Positions 30,805 through 32,064 of a stretch of 32,064 nt of DNA are shown one piece after another (position 1 is the first letter of the stretch; the number at the start of each line of letters is the position of its first letter). The stretch is from Acidimicrobiaceae bacterium (GTDB lineage Bacteria; Actinomycetota; Acidimicrobiia; Acidimicrobiales; RAAP-2), in NCBI GenBank assembly GCA_003138815.1, contig PLHD01000037.1, forward strand, positions 1 through 32,064, read 5' to 3'. Below the pieces are notes generated by a model. It was given only the letters and a program-made list of their open reading frames with translations. It made no database searches and was not told the DNA's origin. The position numbers were made by a program, and so were the translations under genes.

Positions 30805-32064
30805 TCAGGCGACGAAGTACTTCGCCATCGGATGGTGGACGATGATGGCGTCGGTCGTCTGCTCGGGATGGAGCTGGAAGCCCTCCGAGACGCTCACCCC
30901 GATGCGGCTGGCTTCGAGGAGCCCGGCGACCTTGGCGTTGTCGGCGAGGTCCGGACAGGCCGGGTAGCCCCACGAATAGCGCCCGCCGCGGTACTGCTGG
31001 CGGAAGAGCCCGGTGAGCGTCGGGCCGTCCTCTTCGGCGAAGCCCAGTTCCTCGCGGATCCGGCGGTGCCAGAGCTCGGCGAGCGCTTCGGCCATCTCGA
31101 CCCCGAGGCCGTGCAGCATCAGGTAGTCGCTGTAGTGGTTCTGGGTGAAGAGCTCCTGGCAGCGCTCCGAGACGCGCGGCCCCATGGTCACGAGCATGAA
31201 GCTCGCGTAGTCCTTGTCGTCGCTCTCGACCGAACGGAAGAAGTCCGCGATGCACAGGTGGGGCGCCACGTGCTGGCGCGGGAAGGTGAATCGCGTGGCC
31301 TCGCGGTCGCGGGTATCGTCGCAGTAGACGATCAGGTCGTCGCCCTGGGACGCCACCGCGTAGTGACCCCAGACGACCTGGGGGATGAGCAGGTCCTCCT
31401 GTTTGGCGATCGCGAGCTGCTCGCGCAGCGTGGCGCTGACGCGCTCCTTGAAGGCCGGGTCGTCCTCGCCGTTCTCGGGCCGGAATCCCCACTGGTTGCG
31501 AAAGAGCGCCGTCAGGTTGAGGTAGTCGCTGATCTCGTCGACCGACATGCCCTTGGCCACCCGGCTGCCCAGGAAGGGCGGCACGAAGATGGGGTTGTCG
31601 GTGTCGACGTCGGGACTGCGATCGGGCAGCCCTTCGGGAGCCTCGTCGGCCTCGCCGCGGACGCGCCGCGAGACCTTGCGCTCGGAGATGACGCGCCCGA
31701 AGGTCGGGTCATCGCACTCGCCGCGGCGCAGCTCGCCGAGGCGGTCGAGCACGCGCAGCCCCTCGAAGGCGTCCTTGCCGTAGAAGACGCGGCCCTGGTA
31801 GACGGTGCGCAGGTCGCGCTCCACGAAGGTGCGCGTCAGCGCCGCGCCGCCGAGCAGCACGGGGACGTTCTGCATCCCGCGCTCGTTCATCAGCTCGAGG
31901 TTCTCGCGCATGATGAGCGTCGACTTGACCAGGAGACCGCTCATGCCCAGCGCGTCGGCCTGGTGCTCCTCGACGGCGGCGAGCATCTCGTTGACCCCGA
32001 CCTTGATGCCGAGGTTGATGACCTCGTAGCCGTTGTTGGTCAGGATGATGTCCACGAGGTTCTT
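30805..32064 (-). CDS. metH: Cobalamin-dependent methionine synthase, C-terminal part
   Basis: The visible 420 residues are the C-terminal part of MetH, which methylates homocysteine using methylcobalamin. The gene runs off the window edge just after the point where the B12-ligating His loop would lie: the first codons read KNLVDIILTNNGYEVINLGIK, the strand following DxHxxGKN. The cobalamin domain continues through GMSGLLVKST and VLLGGAALTR. The reactivation domain, which binds S-adenosylmethionine, includes RYSWGYPACPDL (normally RxxxGYPACP) and ends with the usual HHPMAKYFVA. All visible elements are intact. The full protein, normally about 1,150-1,200 residues, cannot be judged here. Confidence 0.93.
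   Translation of the reverse strand, partial: KNLVDIILTNNGYEVINLGIKVGVNEMLAAVEEHQADALGMSGLLVKSTLIMRENLELMNERGMQNVPVLLGGAALTRTFVERDLRTVYQGRVFYGKDAFEGLRVLDRLGELRRGECDDPTFGRVISERKVSRRVRGEADEAPEGLPDRSPDVDTDNPIFVPPFLGSRVAKGMSVDEISDYLNLTALFRNQWGFRPENGEDDPAFKERVSATLREQLAIAKQEDLLIPQVVWGHYAVASQGDDLIVYCDDTRDREATRFTFPRQHVAPHLCIADFFRSVESDDKDYASFMLVTMGPRVSERCQELFTQNHYSDYLMLHGLGVEMAEALAELWHRRIREELGFAEEDGPTLTGLFRQQYRGGRYSWGYPACPDLADNAKVAGLLEASRIGVSVSEGFQLHPEQTTDAIIVHHPMAKYFVA

Noticed and set aside
1-32064. CRISPR array, tRNA or rRNA genes, prophage
   Set aside because: No regularly spaced repeats, tRNA-like cloverleaf with TTCGAATC-type arm, rRNA segments or phage proteins were recognised.

Overview
The window is about 32 kb of GC-rich, gene-dense bacterial DNA with frequent GTG/TTG starts and many 4-nt start/stop overlaps. 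Gene content and order (sufD - Rieske ferredoxin - sufC, an LCP cell-wall ligase, Streptomyces-like methylsuccinyl-CoA dehydrogenase and mesaconyl-CoA hydratase, C-terminally short MutY) point to an actinobacterium. The protein style resembles Acidimicrobiia more than Streptomyces or Mycobacterium, but that is an inference from memory. No rRNA, tRNA, CRISPR array, prophage or intact insertion sequence was recognised.

Layout. 1-640: the 3' part of a frameshifted TnpB gene and a stem-loop. 692-1891: a nickel/cobalt permease. 1896-6795: a putative ethylmalonyl-CoA pathway pair (mcd-like, reverse strand; mesaconyl-CoA hydratase-like, forward strand) separated by a small DUF6941-like gene, then mutY, a flavin reductase and a membrane protein. 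6779-8950: oligopeptidase B. 9027-22739: an Fe-S cluster assembly (SUF) region broken into three parts. sufB stands alone; sufD-Rieske-sufC follow about 5.5 kb later; sufC(second copy)-sufS-sufU lie on the reverse strand behind an LCP gene. The block between sufB and sufD carries an aldehyde dehydrogenase/DUF779 pair, a divergent zinc alcohol dehydrogenase, a GNAT acetyltransferase, a small Cys4 protein and a dienoyl-CoA isomerase-like protein. 22832-26278: acyl-CoA dehydrogenase, alpha/beta hydrolase, thiE, a cysteine-free Rrf2 regulator and RNase HI. 26354-30569: lpd - E2 acyltransferase - a single gene fusing LipB and LipA. 30805-32064: the C-terminal half of cobalamin-dependent methionine synthase, cut by the window edge.

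How the genes fit together. LipA, MutY and the Rieske protein need Fe-S clusters, which the SUF proteins build. The lpd-E2-lipBA cluster places a lipoylated E2, its reoxidising E3 and the whole endogenous lipoylation pathway (octanoyl transfer plus sulfur insertion) in one transcription unit. The NiCoT permease could supply cobalt for cobalamin, used by MetH and by the mutases of the ethylmalonyl-CoA pathway (inference).

Most notable: the in-frame LipB-LipA fusion; two different SufC ATPases in a dismantled suf operon; an E2 whose catalytic HxxxDG motif reads HxxxES; an alpha/beta hydrolase with Gly at the nucleophile position; and clean inverted repeats upstream of several catabolic genes that look like repressor operators.
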